The notes under the pieces: generated by a model
Databases searched by the model: none
The model's input: the letters and a program-made list of their open reading frames with translations, nothing else
Told to the model about the DNA's origin: nothing
Position numbers and translations under genes: made by a program
In this document: positions 11,068-19,439 of the stretch, in pieces
How positions within the stretch are numbered: position 1 is the first letter of the stretch
Layout of the letters: each line of letters opens with the position of its first letter
Assembly: GCF_001942625.1 (NCBI RefSeq)
Contig: NZ_MLCL01000074.1
Location: forward strand, 1 to 64,000
Source of the DNA: Mycobacterium syngnathidarum
Lineage (GTDB): Bacteria > Actinomycetota > Actinomycetes > Mycobacteriales > Mycobacteriaceae
Reading direction: 5' to 3'
DNA: 64,000 nucleotides

Positions 11068-11709
11068 GTGACCACCACACAGCGCCGTGGATTCAACGAT
11101 GCCATCACGAGCTTCTGGAGCTTTGCCGCACCGGCCTACGATCAGGGCTGTCTCCAACGGTGGGTGTACCGGCCCGCCCAGGATGAGGTGATCGCCCAAC
11201 TGCAGCAGCGCGGTGCCCGTGCGATCGCCGACATCGCTTGTGGCACCGGTATTCTGGCCGACCGCATCCAGCGGGAACTGTTGCCTGACGAGGTGTACGG
11301 CCTGGACATGTCCGACGGCATGCTCGCCCAGGCCCGCAAACGTTCCGACCGGGTGCGGTGGAAGTCCGCCCCGGCCGAGGAACTGCCTTTCGAGGACGGT
11401 TTCCTCGACGCGGTGGTCACCACCTCGGCGTTCCACTTCTTCGACCAGCCCGCCGCACTCGCGGAGTTCTCTCGGGTGCTGAGGCCCGGGGGGATGGTGG
11501 CCGTGACGACGATGAGCCCGCGCCGTACCTTCCTGCCGCTGCACGCGCTGTCGGCCGACTTGGGTGCCCCCGCGCACAGCCCCACCGAGAAGGAGATGCG
11601 CACGCTGTTCGAGGCGGCCGGATTCACCGTCGTCGAGCAACACCGGGTGCGCCGGCCGATCTGGACGCCGATCTCCGACGTCATCACGGTGGGCGTCAAA
11701 CCCGCATGA
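11068..11709 (+). CDS. Class I SAM-dependent methyltransferase
   Basis: A 213-residue UbiE/Methyltransf_11-type enzyme. The SAM-binding motif I is DIACGTGILA at about residues 54-63, and an acidic motif II region follows (VYGLDMSDGML). The post-motif DAVVTTSAFHFFDQP and LRPGGMVAV segments are typical. The start is GTG at 11068, and the stop overlaps the next gene's ATG as ATGA. It is cytoplasmic, and its acceptor is unknown. It is co-transcribed with the LOG-family gene and perhaps with the MFS gene 50 bp upstream. Confidence 0.88.
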   Translation: MTTTQRRGFNDAITSFWSFAAPAYDQGCLQRWVYRPAQDEVIAQLQQRGARAIADIACGTGILADRIQRELLPDEVYGLDMSDGMLAQARKRSDRVRWKSAPAEELPFEDGFLDAVVTTSAFHFFDQPAALAEFSRVLRPGGMVAVTTMSPRRTFLPLHALSADLGAPAHSPTEKEMRTLFEAAGFTVVEQHRVRRPIWTPISDVITVGVKPA

Positions 11710-12443
11710 CCGAGAACGACGACAGCCCGCTGCAGATTCGCGGTTCGGTGCAACTGCGTCGCGAACGTTGCGCCGCCGCGACCGCCGACCAACGGCTGCT
11801 GGACCGGCGCGGCCCCACCGACTGGGTGCACACCGATCCGTGGCGGGTGATGCGCATCCAGGGCGAGTTCGTCGACGGCTTCGATGCCCTCTCTGAAATG
11901 CCCAGGGCTGTCACAGTTTTCGGCTCAGCCCGCACGCAGCCGCATTCGCCGGAGTACCGGTTGGGCGAGGAGCTGGGCATCGCGCTGGTGCGGGCCGGCT
12001 ACGCGGTGATCACCGGGGGCGGTCCGGGCTCCATGGAGGCGGTCAACCGCGGAGCCAGCGAGTCCGGCGGCTACTCCGTGGGGCTGGGCATCGAACTGCC
12101 CTTCGAGCAGCGCCTCAACCATTGGGTCGATCTCGGCATCAACTTCCGCTACTTCTTCGTCCGCAAGACCATGTTCGTCAAATATGCGCAGGCATTCGTG
12201 TGCCTGCCGGGCGGATTCGGCACCCTCGACGAGCTCTTCGAGGCACTTACGCTGGTGCAGACCCACAAGGTCACCGAGTTTCCGATCATATTGCTAGGTG
12301 TCGACTACTGGTCGGGCCTGATCGACTGGATCCGCAACACGATGCTGTCCGGCGGAAAGATCTCCGAATCGGAGTTGGAGCTGCTGCATTGCACCGACAG
12401 CGTGACAGAAGCCGTGGAAATCATCGTCGCGTCGGCGCGATAG
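11706..12443 (+). CDS. LOG-family (TIGR00730) nucleotide phosphoribohydrolase
   Basis: A 245-residue member of the lysine-decarboxylase-like/LOG family. These proteins cleave nucleoside 5'-monophosphates (for example cytokinin ribotides) to base plus ribose-5-phosphate. The diagnostic pair is present: the GGGPGSMEA loop and PGGFGTLDE. The start ATG 11706 overlaps the methyltransferase stop, although the frame is open further upstream. An N-terminal extension of about 65 residues precedes the VTVFGSAR core strand. The 3' end overlaps the convergent PaaK-like gene by 23 bp. Activity as a cytokinin-activating enzyme is family knowledge, not shown here. Confidence 0.88.
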   Translation: MTENDDSPLQIRGSVQLRRERCAAATADQRLLDRRGPTDWVHTDPWRVMRIQGEFVDGFDALSEMPRAVTVFGSARTQPHSPEYRLGEELGIALVRAGYAVITGGGPGSMEAVNRGASESGGYSVGLGIELPFEQRLNHWVDLGINFRYFFVRKTMFVKYAQAFVCLPGGFGTLDELFEALTLVQTHKVTEFPIILLGVDYWSGLIDWIRNTMLSGGKISESELELLHCTDSVTEAVEIIVASAR

Positions 12444-13737
12444 CGCAGGAGTAGCGCCGCGGCTTGCCGGGGCCCAGTTCGGCAAGTGTTGCCACCCGGG
12501 TGACCTCGACCGGGCGTCCCAGCAGGAGAGTCAGCGCCTCGGCCACCCGCCGGCGGTCACCGGAGGCGATCACCGCCGCGACACGGCCCGCCGAGTCCTG
12601 GTTGACGCTCCACCCGCGCGCACCGGCGGCCTGCAACTGCTGGGTCAGGTCGACGCACGGCACCGCGTCGTCGGTCGCCGACACGAAAACCGTTGCCTCC
12701 CGGCCTTCCAGATCGGCCAGGGCCGGACGGCCGCAATGGGTCACCAGGCGCGCGTAGTCGCCGGTGCGGTAGCGGACCAGCGGCAGGAACTGGTTCTCGC
12801 CGCACGTCACCACCACCTCGCCGGCCAGCACTTCGACATGCACGCGCCGCGCCGCCACCACGAACGGCCCGCCGTCGTCGCTGACCGCGATCGGCCGGGT
12901 CTCGTGCAGGCCGTAGACGTCCAGAACCGGACAGTCGTAGGCCACCTCGAGGGCCTGGCGCAACGGCCCGGTCAGGGTCATCGCCCCGGAGATCAGCGCC
13001 AGCGGCCGCAACGTGGCGACGAGCGCGGGTTCCAACAGCACTTCCAGCGACGTGGGCGTGCCGCTGATCACCTGGGGATCGGTGTGCCGCAGATACGCGT
13101 CGCGCTGCGCGCCGCCGCCTGCCCAGGCACCCGGATGCAGGTTGAGCCGGGCCATCAGGGCTTCCCCGAAACCCGGGACCACCGAGGTGTAGGTGAATGC
13201 CTGCCGTTGAAACACGGTTTGTGCCAGGGCTATTCGGCGCTCCAGCGGTTCCCAGTGGGCACCCACCAGCCCCCGCAGCCAGTGAAATCCGCGGGCCAAC
13301 TCATCGGGGTCGTCGGGCATGACCAGGGCCGCGCCGGTGCTGCCCGAACTCGTGCCGTGCAGAATCCGGCTCAGGTCGGCACCGGGCGGGACGAACGCTG
13401 CGATGTCGTCGACGAGATCTTCGCGGCCGATCAGCGGGAAATCGGCGAGAGTGTCCAGCGGACCTGTATGGCGGCGATAGGCCGGCAGGGTGCGGGCCAG
13501 CGCGAGGTGTGACGGCAGCCAATTGTCCAGCGGCAGTTGCCGGGTGGCCTGCTGTTGCTGGTCCGGGGTGAGACGGTGCCCGACGCGGTGGCACCAGGCC
13601 GGTGCGTGCCGGTGCTGTTCCAGGGCGGCCAGCCGCACCCGGCCGGAGGCCGACAGGCCCGGCCAGCGCTGTTCGTCGGTGAGCGCCACCTGACCGAACG
13701 GCACGTAATCATCGAGCCGCAGCGGATCGTCACTCAC
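12421..13737 (-). CDS. PaaK/CapK-like adenylate-forming enzyme
   Basis: A 438-residue protein of the ANL (phenylacetate-CoA ligase-like) superfamily. The start is GTG 13735-13737, overlapping the upstream stop by 8 nt; the longer open frame upstream lies within that gene. Core motifs are the nucleotide-binding A3 loop HGTSSGSTGAA (about 127-137), a YGLHET A5-like segment and YRTGD (A7). A terminal PGKPRR may stand in for the A10 lysine region. No CoA ligase partners or thioesterase lie nearby. It is the last gene of a MoxR/vWA operon, so it may activate a carboxylate for transfer to a protein or small molecule rather than for catabolism. That role is inferred. Confidence 0.8.
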   Translation of the reverse strand: MSDDPLRLDDYVPFGQVALTDEQRWPGLSASGRVRLAALEQHRHAPAWCHRVGHRLTPDQQQQATRQLPLDNWLPSHLALARTLPAYRRHTGPLDTLADFPLIGREDLVDDIAAFVPPGADLSRILHGTSSGSTGAALVMPDDPDELARGFHWLRGLVGAHWEPLERRIALAQTVFQRQAFTYTSVVPGFGEALMARLNLHPGAWAGGGAQRDAYLRHTDPQVISGTPTSLEVLLEPALVATLRPLALISGAMTLTGPLRQALEVAYDCPVLDVYGLHETRPIAVSDDGGPFVVAARRVHVEVLAGEVVVTCGENQFLPLVRYRTGDYARLVTHCGRPALADLEGREATVFVSATDDAVPCVDLTQQLQAAGARGWSVNQDSAGRVAAVIASGDRRRVAEALTLLLGRPVEVTRVATLAELGPGKPRRYSCAIAPTRR

Positions 13738-14344
13738 TGTTGTACCGTGCCGCAGCTTCTTTGGCCTTGGCGTCGGCCAGGCGGCGTTGCACAGCCATGC
13801 GATGTTCGTGATCGGCCAGTGCCTGGGCCAGCGCGCCTTCGCGGCGCACCGAATCACGCATCTCGAACAACGACCGGGCCTGCACGGCGTCCTCGCCGTG
13901 CGGCAGTAGGCCATCCCAGAGCAGGAACGTGCGCACCGCCTCGTCCCGGCGGTCCGAATCGCTGAGCCAGCGGCCGGGCTCCACCAAGGGGGCCACCCGA
14001 AACGCCAACGCCAACAAGGCTGTCGCGGCCCTCCGCTCGTCGAGCGAGACGCTGAACGGGCCGATCAGATCCGCACTGGCGAACAACCACAACCCGATGG
14101 CGGCGCCGCGCCGCGAGGCCGGCGTCCCCCGCTCGGCGATGCGCTGGGCGGCGGCCGCACAGCCGGTGTGGTTGAACACGTCGCAGGCGAGGGCCACCAC
14201 GTCGACCGTGTCGGCGAGGAACGGCTGCGGCGTGCTGGCCAGCCGGGCGGCGACCTCATCCACCGTGGGGCCGGGATTCAGGCCCGACCACACCGCCTGC
14301 TCGTCCAGCCCCTCGGCAAACCAGTTGGCCAATTGTTCAGCCAC
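13730..14344 (-). CDS. Conserved helical protein of the MoxR/vWA operon, unknown
   Basis: A 204-residue, alanine- and arginine-rich, predominantly helical protein with no membrane segment or recognised motif. It starts at GTG 14342-14344 (VAEQLANWF), overlapping the metallopeptidase-vWA stop by 8 nt, and its own stop overlaps the PaaK-like start by 8 nt. A C-terminal charged segment (HEHRMAVQRRLADAKAKEAAARY) may form a coiled coil. Its tight coupling on both sides suggests stoichiometric production with the vWA protein and the adenylating enzyme, perhaps as an adaptor. I cannot name a family. Confidence 0.7.
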   Translation of the reverse strand: MAEQLANWFAEGLDEQAVWSGLNPGPTVDEVAARLASTPQPFLADTVDVVALACDVFNHTGCAAAAQRIAERGTPASRRGAAIGLWLFASADLIGPFSVSLDERRAATALLALAFRVAPLVEPGRWLSDSDRRDEAVRTFLLWDGLLPHGEDAVQARSLFEMRDSVRREGALAQALADHEHRMAVQRRLADAKAKEAAARYNSE

Positions 14345-16199
14345 GCAACACCTCCCGCCGATATACCGCGATCCGTGCGGCCAACCTTGCGCAGACGGCC
14401 GGGGCATCTGCCATGTGGTCCAGATAATCGACCTCGTAGCCGGCCTCGGCGGCCGGAGCGGCCACCGACCGGCGCCGGTCCTGCACCAACAGGGTGGCGG
14501 TATCGAGTTGGCGCCGTACCGCGGCAGCCACCGTCGAGTACTCCTGCTGGCCTGCGCCGAACAGCGACTTCAAGCCATCATCGGACAGCACCACCAGGTG
14601 GCGCAGCTCGTCAGTGCCGTGGTCGCCGGGCGGGTACCGGTGTGCGAGCAGATCGAGGGGAAACACCGTGCCACCGCTGAAGAACGTCGTCAGTTGGCGC
14701 ATGATCTCCGAGCGGTCGCGGGTGTACACGCTGTCACCGGCCACTTGACCCCGGCCCGACCATGACGTGACCCGAACGCGTCCACCACCTTTGAGTACCG
14801 ACAGAGCGAGGATCATGCCGGCCAGCACGGCGGGGGAACCTCGATCGGGACGCGGCATCGAGCCGGACGAGTCGATGTAGAGATCCAGCGTCACCGCTTC
14901 GGTGGTGGCGACCGGATCGTCAGGCAGTTGGGTACGGCGCCGCGTCGTCACCCCGGGTACCACAACCGGGTTGGTGGCGAGGGTGGCCGGCCAGTCCAAC
15001 TCGGTGGCATCGTCGCCGAGTTCCCACGTCTCCAGCGGCCCGGGGATCCCGTGAGCGGCGACGCCGCGCCCAGACTGCAGCAGCGGGCGGATCCACGGCC
15101 GGGCCTGCGACTCGTACCAGGCCAGCATCACGGCGTTGGGATCGGATCCGTCGAACAGGGCCAACGTCTCGGCGACACCGTAACCTTGGCCCGGCGCCTG
15201 ACCCGTTTCGGTGGTTCCGACCGCGGCTGCTGCCGGGTGCACAGGTGGCTCGTCGAGCCGCGGGTCGGACAGTACCTCGGCGAGTTCGGCTGCGGTGGCC
15301 GGTGATCCGTCCTGTTCGGCACACCCGCCGCTCGGCATGCCCGCGCCGGCGGCCACCATCGATTCCAGTACCAGATAGGGCACCAGGACCATACCGAAAG
15401 TCAGGGCCCCGCCCACCGGATCGGCGGCGAAGGTGCGTACCGCCTGCGCCACGTATTCGGCATCGGCAACCGGTTGCACCGGCTGACTGAGCAGCAGTTC
15501 ATCCTGCAGGGCACGTACCCGCAGGGCGGCCGCCCGGTGGATGCGTTCCTTCTCCTGCAGATCCTCGCGGACCATCGACACGTCGAGTGTGGCCGGGTCG
15601 ATGTGCTGGCGGGCCCGGGCCTCCTCCCGCGCCGATGCCGGCAGCACAGGTGGTTCATTGGGGCACAACGTGTTCGACGGCAGGGACCACAGCAACTCGT
15701 AGGCACGCATCAGCACCCACCACGGCGCGTCTGCGGCCGGCTCCCGGGTGGTCAGCGTGCGCCACAACGCGATCATGTCCGGTTCGGTGCCCGGGTACTG
15801 CCGGCGCTGCATCCGCACCACCCGGTCGTTGATCAGCAGGTCCGACCACAGGTTGGACAGTCTCCGGGCCGTGCCGGTGACGGGAATTGCCCGGCGCGGA
15901 TCGCTGGCCACGATGGCCCGGGCCATCTGTTGCAGGAGTTTGAACGAGACCACGCGGGTGCTCGGCGACAGCACGTGATGGCCGATCTCGTGAGCGAACA
16001 CGCTCACCAGATGGTGCTGGGCCCCTTGGCGGGCCAACTCGTCGATGTCGATCGAGATCGACGGCGGGAACGTGAACCACGCGAAGGTACCGGCGGCGCT
16101 GTCCCGCACCATGTTCGGTGGGTGCAGCTGAACGTTCCACAGATCCAGTGCGGCCCGCCAGGCCACCAGCTCGGTGTCGGTCGGCGTCCGCCCGGTCAT
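14337..16199 (-). CDS. Zinc-metallopeptidase-like / von Willebrand A domain protein
   Basis: A 620-residue cytoplasmic protein with two recognisable parts. Near the N-terminus a zincin signature HExxH is at His70-Glu71…His74 (FAHEIGHHVLSP), preceded by strands. The C-terminal third (from about 435) is a vWA domain with an intact MIDAS DxSxS at Asp443-Ser447 (DSSGSM), a GGT threonine near 511 and LSDDG near 540. The middle is helical. HExxH plus vWA recalls the vWA/DUF2201 'predicted metallopeptidase' arrangement. The ATG (16197-16199) overlaps the previous stop as ATGA. It is the expected vWA partner of the AAA ATPase two genes upstream. The protease activity is predicted only. Confidence 0.82.
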   Translation of the reverse strand: MTGRTPTDTELVAWRAALDLWNVQLHPPNMVRDSAAGTFAWFTFPPSISIDIDELARQGAQHHLVSVFAHEIGHHVLSPSTRVVSFKLLQQMARAIVASDPRRAIPVTGTARRLSNLWSDLLINDRVVRMQRRQYPGTEPDMIALWRTLTTREPAADAPWWVLMRAYELLWSLPSNTLCPNEPPVLPASAREEARARQHIDPATLDVSMVREDLQEKERIHRAAALRVRALQDELLLSQPVQPVADAEYVAQAVRTFAADPVGGALTFGMVLVPYLVLESMVAAGAGMPSGGCAEQDGSPATAAELAEVLSDPRLDEPPVHPAAAAVGTTETGQAPGQGYGVAETLALFDGSDPNAVMLAWYESQARPWIRPLLQSGRGVAAHGIPGPLETWELGDDATELDWPATLATNPVVVPGVTTRRRTQLPDDPVATTEAVTLDLYIDSSGSMPRPDRGSPAVLAGMILALSVLKGGGRVRVTSWSGRGQVAGDSVYTRDRSEIMRQLTTFFSGGTVFPLDLLAHRYPPGDHGTDELRHLVVLSDDGLKSLFGAGQQEYSTVAAAVRRQLDTATLLVQDRRRSVAAPAAEAGYEVDYLDHMADAPAVCARLAARIAVYRREVLRG

Positions 16200-16813
16200 G
16201 CCGGCCAGATCTCGGCCAGATAGGAGGTCGGCCGCACGACCAATTGGGCGGTACGTGGGCCGGCGTCCACAGCGCTCTCAGTGGGTGCGAAGGCCACTAC
16301 GTGGCCGAATACGTCGGCGTCGATCTGCCAGCGCTGCGTGCCGACGTCCACGGTCCACCGGCCCGGCCCGCACGGTGCGGGAGCGGTGGGTGGGTGATCC
16401 CACCTGCCGCCCAGGCCGGTGAAGCCGCCGATCCGGGCGATGAACTGACCTGGTGGGCGCAGCGGCCAGTAGAACCGGTCCACCGTCTGCCCATTGGTGA
16501 AGGGGACGACGGCATCGACCGGCAGGCCCAGCACCGTGGCCGCGACATCGATTGGCAGCAGCTGTAATCGGGACAGCGCATCGGCGCGGATCCCGAGCAC
16601 CCCGGCCCGCCAGGCGGCAACCGCCGCGACGCTGACCATCTTCTCGGACGGCGACGAGATGCCGTGCAACGCATGACGGTACCGGCGTGGATCCCCGCCG
16701 AAGCGGGCCACGTTGTCGGCCGAAAGGGCCAAGTCGAGTCCTGCCATCGCGGGAAGGTCGACGGCCGGCGCGGGTAGGCCGAGGTTGACCTGGTGGACGG
16801 CCCGGGCAATCAC
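16196..16813 (-). CDS. Conserved protein between MoxR and vWA genes, unknown
   Basis: About 205 residues from GTG 16811-16813, which overlaps the ATPase stop as GTGA; an ATG at 16831 would add six residues. There is no membrane segment. The first half contains a segment around GISSPSEKMVSVAAVAAWRAGVLGIRADAL that looks helical. The second half is strand-rich with WxVDVGTQRWQIDADVFGHVVAFAP. I do not recognise the family. Its position between the ATPase and the metallopeptidase-vWA protein, with overlapping codons on both sides, suggests it is a fixed component of the system. Confidence 0.7.
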   Translation of the reverse strand: MIARAVHQVNLGLPAPAVDLPAMAGLDLALSADNVARFGGDPRRYRHALHGISSPSEKMVSVAAVAAWRAGVLGIRADALSRLQLLPIDVAATVLGLPVDAVVPFTNGQTVDRFYWPLRPPGQFIARIGGFTGLGGRWDHPPTAPAPCGPGRWTVDVGTQRWQIDADVFGHVVAFAPTESAVDAGPRTAQLVVRPTSYLAEIWPA

Positions 16814-18378
16814 CGGCCGCTCTCCAGCCAATGCAGATAGTTCGAATACCGTTGGTAGAGATACTTCAACGCCACCAGGTCATCGAAATCCCGGCCGTAG
16901 ACCTTGCCCACGCCCGACACCGCCGCGATACGTGATTCGATCGTGGTGAGGCGTCGCGAAACCTCGAGTGCGTCCAAGCCGTCGAGGCCGCCGCCGAACT
17001 CGGTGAGCAGCTCGGCCACCGGGTCCTCATCCTCGCGGGCCAGCGCGACGTACTGGCGGCACGAGGTATCGAACAGGTCGGTCAGCCAGCTCGCCGGATC
17101 GGATGCCAGCTCGCGATCGGTGCCGGTGTCGAACCGGGGATGCGCAGCGTTCGGTAACAGCTTGCCGCGCAATGCGAACGGCACCATCGCGCGGACGTCC
17201 TCGAGTGTGACGGTGCCGTTGCCGCGGAACCAGGCCAGCGCCTTGGCGTAGAGCACCAGGTTCTGCAGTGAGCGCACGGACACCCCGTTGACGGTCTGCG
17301 CGCCGAGATCGACCTGCAGATCGGCACCGGAGTTGGCGTCGATGATCTGCTCGACCTCAAGACCGGCAGTGGCCACCACATCCTTGGTCCGGTATTCGAA
17401 GCGGCGGCCACCGTGCTGGACGAATTCGAAGTGGCTGACGAAGAACTCCAGGCGTCGGCGTACTTCGGTGGGTACCGGGATCGCGCGAATAGCCTCGACC
17501 ACGGCGGCCTGCTCGGCCGCGGTGAACACCAGCTCGGCCGGCACGTTGTCCTCGGGGCGGTCACCGGCCTCGACCCGGCTCACCAGCTCGTCGAGGAACC
17601 GGCTGTTGAACCCGAAGGCCTGCACGGTCACGTCGATCCGGTCACGCAGCGCCTGGATCACCGGGAACGTGCCGCCGCCGCCGTCGTCGTTGGCGGTGAA
17701 GAACCAGCTCTGCACCCCATGTTCGGGTGCCGTGACGTGCATCTGGTCGTGGCTTTCGACGTACCCCTCGGCGACCATGGTCAGCAGCGCGGACTGGGTC
17801 TTGGTCGGAATCCGGTTGTACTCGTCGACGATCTTGACCGGCGCGGTCAGCCAGCTCTTCCAGGCGATGGTGATCTCGGCCAGGCTCCCGGCCTGCACCA
17901 GATCGCGGGGCAACGGAATCCCGACCAGGTCACCCACGGTCAGCTGCGGCTGCCCCTGCTGGACGTGGCGGCGCACGTCGGCGGGCGCCGAGCCCGCGAG
18001 GACGCCCATCAGCACCGCCAGTGTGGTCTTGCCGCGGCCCGGGCCGCCGATCAACAGACACCGGCCCCCGACCGCGAAAGTCAGCAGTGGCACAAGGACA
18101 TTGGACGAATAGGCCGGATGTTTCGGCAGGCTCAGGGAGGCCCCGGCATCACCGAGTGGATAGTTGACCGTGGTGTCTGAGCCGAACTCGACGTCATAGA
18201 ACGGGGAGATGACGGCTTTGTTGATCAGCCAGAAGTAGGCGCGGCGCAGCTTCTCGTCGAGAGTGACGTCCGGCGCAGTGGGCGGGGTGAACAGGTCGGC
18301 GGCCGACAGGCCCGCGGCCGGTGTGTGCTCCACCGGCAAGGTCGGCGATTTGGAGACCGCGCTCCACCTCGTCGTCAT
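16810..18378 (-). CDS. AAA ATPase, MoxR-like, first gene of vWA operon
   Basis: A 522-residue AAA+ protein of the MoxR/AAA_5 kind, longer than classical MoxR (about 320-350). Walker A GGPGRGKTT is at 111-119. Walker B is VKIVDEYNR (Asp185-Glu186), with Tyr replacing the usual Ile of DEINR. A sensor-1 segment WFFTANDDGGGG and the arginine-rich LRDRIDV follow. A C-terminal helical extension of about 170 residues ends in YLYQRYSNYLHWLESGR. The ATG at 18376-18378 has a strong GAGAGGGG ribosome-binding site, so this is the lead gene. MoxR ATPases usually remodel vWA-protein clients, which fits its operon partner. Confidence 0.88.
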   Translation of the reverse strand: MTTRWSAVSKSPTLPVEHTPAAGLSAADLFTPPTAPDVTLDEKLRRAYFWLINKAVISPFYDVEFGSDTTVNYPLGDAGASLSLPKHPAYSSNVLVPLLTFAVGGRCLLIGGPGRGKTTLAVLMGVLAGSAPADVRRHVQQGQPQLTVGDLVGIPLPRDLVQAGSLAEITIAWKSWLTAPVKIVDEYNRIPTKTQSALLTMVAEGYVESHDQMHVTAPEHGVQSWFFTANDDGGGGTFPVIQALRDRIDVTVQAFGFNSRFLDELVSRVEAGDRPEDNVPAELVFTAAEQAAVVEAIRAIPVPTEVRRRLEFFVSHFEFVQHGGRRFEYRTKDVVATAGLEVEQIIDANSGADLQVDLGAQTVNGVSVRSLQNLVLYAKALAWFRGNGTVTLEDVRAMVPFALRGKLLPNAAHPRFDTGTDRELASDPASWLTDLFDTSCRQYVALAREDEDPVAELLTEFGGGLDGLDALEVSRRLTTIESRIAAVSGVGKVYGRDFDDLVALKYLYQRYSNYLHWLESGR

Positions 18379-18410
18379 GTGGCCCCTCTCGTCGGGCCAA
18401 TGTTAACTGC
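18379..18410 (-). promoter_or_regulatory. Leader of the MoxR/vWA operon
   Basis: On the minus strand a strong Shine-Dalgarno GAGAGGGG (18383-18390) lies 4 nt before the ATG. A TAACAT hexamer (18400-18405) could be the -10 box, giving a very short leader. No clear -35 is visible, as is common in mycobacteria. The ribosome-binding site is firm and the promoter is tentative. Confidence 0.45.
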
Positions 18411-18471
18411 CCAGCCCGGCCGGTCATGGCGTTGATCCTGCGGCCAGGGCGCAGAGTCGACCGCGGAATGC

Positions 18472-19284
18472 TCAGCCGAGCTCGACCACGGCCGGGGCGT
18501 GATCGCTGGGCGCGGTGGTGCCCTTCTTGGGGCGACGTTCGTCCTTCACGATCTCTGCGTTGGTGACCCGCGAGGCCAGGCCGGGGGAGCCGAGGATGAA
18601 GTCGATGCGCATGCCGCGGCGCTTCTGGAAGGCCAGCTGGGTGTAGTCCCAGTAGGTGTAGATTCCCGGGCCTTCCGTGAAAGGCCGCACCACATCGGTG
18701 AATTGGGCGTCATGCATGGCCTGGAAGGCGGCGCGCTCGGGTTCGGACACGTGCGTGCTGCCGTCGAACGCGGCCATGTCCCAGACGTCTTCGTCCTTCG
18801 GCGCGATGTTCCAGTCGCCGACCAGCGCGATGGGCTGATCCGGATCGTCCTTGAGCCAGCCGGCGGCGGTATCCCGCAGGGCGGCAAGCCAATCCAGCTT
18901 GTAGGCATAGTGCGGATCGGCCAGGGTCCGGCCATTGGGCACATACAGGCTCCACACCCGCACCCCGCCGCAGGTCGCTCCGAGAGCGCGGGCCTCGGCG
19001 ATCGCCTCCTCCTCGGGCTTGCTGCTCCAGGTGGGTTGTCCGGCGAATCCGATCTCGATGTCGTCGAGGCCGACCCGCGAGGCGATGGCCACGCCGTTCC
19101 ACTGGTTGAGCCCGATATGGGCCACCTCGTAGCCCAGCGCGGCGAACGGCATCATCGGAAACTGCGCGTCGGTGCACTTGGTTTCCTGCATGGCCAGCAC
19201 GTCGACGTCGGCCCGCTCCAGCCAATCGACCACACGGTCGACTCGGGTTCGGATCGAATTGACGTTCCAGGTGGCCAGGCGCAT
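18472..19284 (-). CDS. xthA: Exodeoxyribonuclease III
   Basis: A 270-residue ExoIII/AP-endonuclease of base excision repair (Rv0427c position). All catalytic motifs of the EEP fold are present: N-terminal TWNVNS (Asn7), QETK with Glu34, YVPNG, GDWNIAP and C-terminal SDHAP (catalytic His). It cleaves 5' to abasic sites and removes 3' blocking groups. The protein is complete and cytoplasmic. A remnant of a LysR gene ends 4 bp upstream of its start on the same strand, so its original promoter context may have changed. Confidence 0.97.
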   Translation of the reverse strand: MRLATWNVNSIRTRVDRVVDWLERADVDVLAMQETKCTDAQFPMMPFAALGYEVAHIGLNQWNGVAIASRVGLDDIEIGFAGQPTWSSKPEEEAIAEARALGATCGGVRVWSLYVPNGRTLADPHYAYKLDWLAALRDTAAGWLKDDPDQPIALVGDWNIAPKDEDVWDMAAFDGSTHVSEPERAAFQAMHDAQFTDVVRPFTEGPGIYTYWDYTQLAFQKRRGMRIDFILGSPGLASRVTNAEIVKDERRPKKGTTAPSDHAPAVVELG

Positions 19285-19288
19285 GGGG

Positions 19289-19437
19289 TTAGAGGTTACG
19301 GGCGCCGGCCAGACGCAGGAACGCCCGGGCAGCGGGGCCGGCGGCCGGGCCGACTGCCAGCGCCAACGTCCGGGTGGTCCGCGGGACCAGCGGGCGACTG
19401 ACGATTCCGGGGTGCGAGCCGGTCAGGGACGGCAGAA
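19289..19437 (-). pseudogene. C-terminal remnant of a LysR-type regulator
   Basis: The minus-strand frame ending with TAA (19289-19291) encodes ILPSLTGSHPGIV…TRTLALAVGP…RAFLRLAGARNL. This is the typical end of a LysR effector domain (an ILPxL strand, TRxLxLAV, RAFL). There is no start, DNA-binding domain or upstream continuation. At about 19437-19440 it meets the truncated SDR on the opposite strand. The recognition is by pattern only, because about 50 residues remain. Confidence 0.65.
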
Positions 19438-19439
19438 TG

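Noticed and set aside
11706..12443. Lysine decarboxylase
   Set aside because: The PGGxGTxxE motif belongs to LOG phosphoribohydrolases. The old 'lysine decarboxylase' label for this family is a misannotation.
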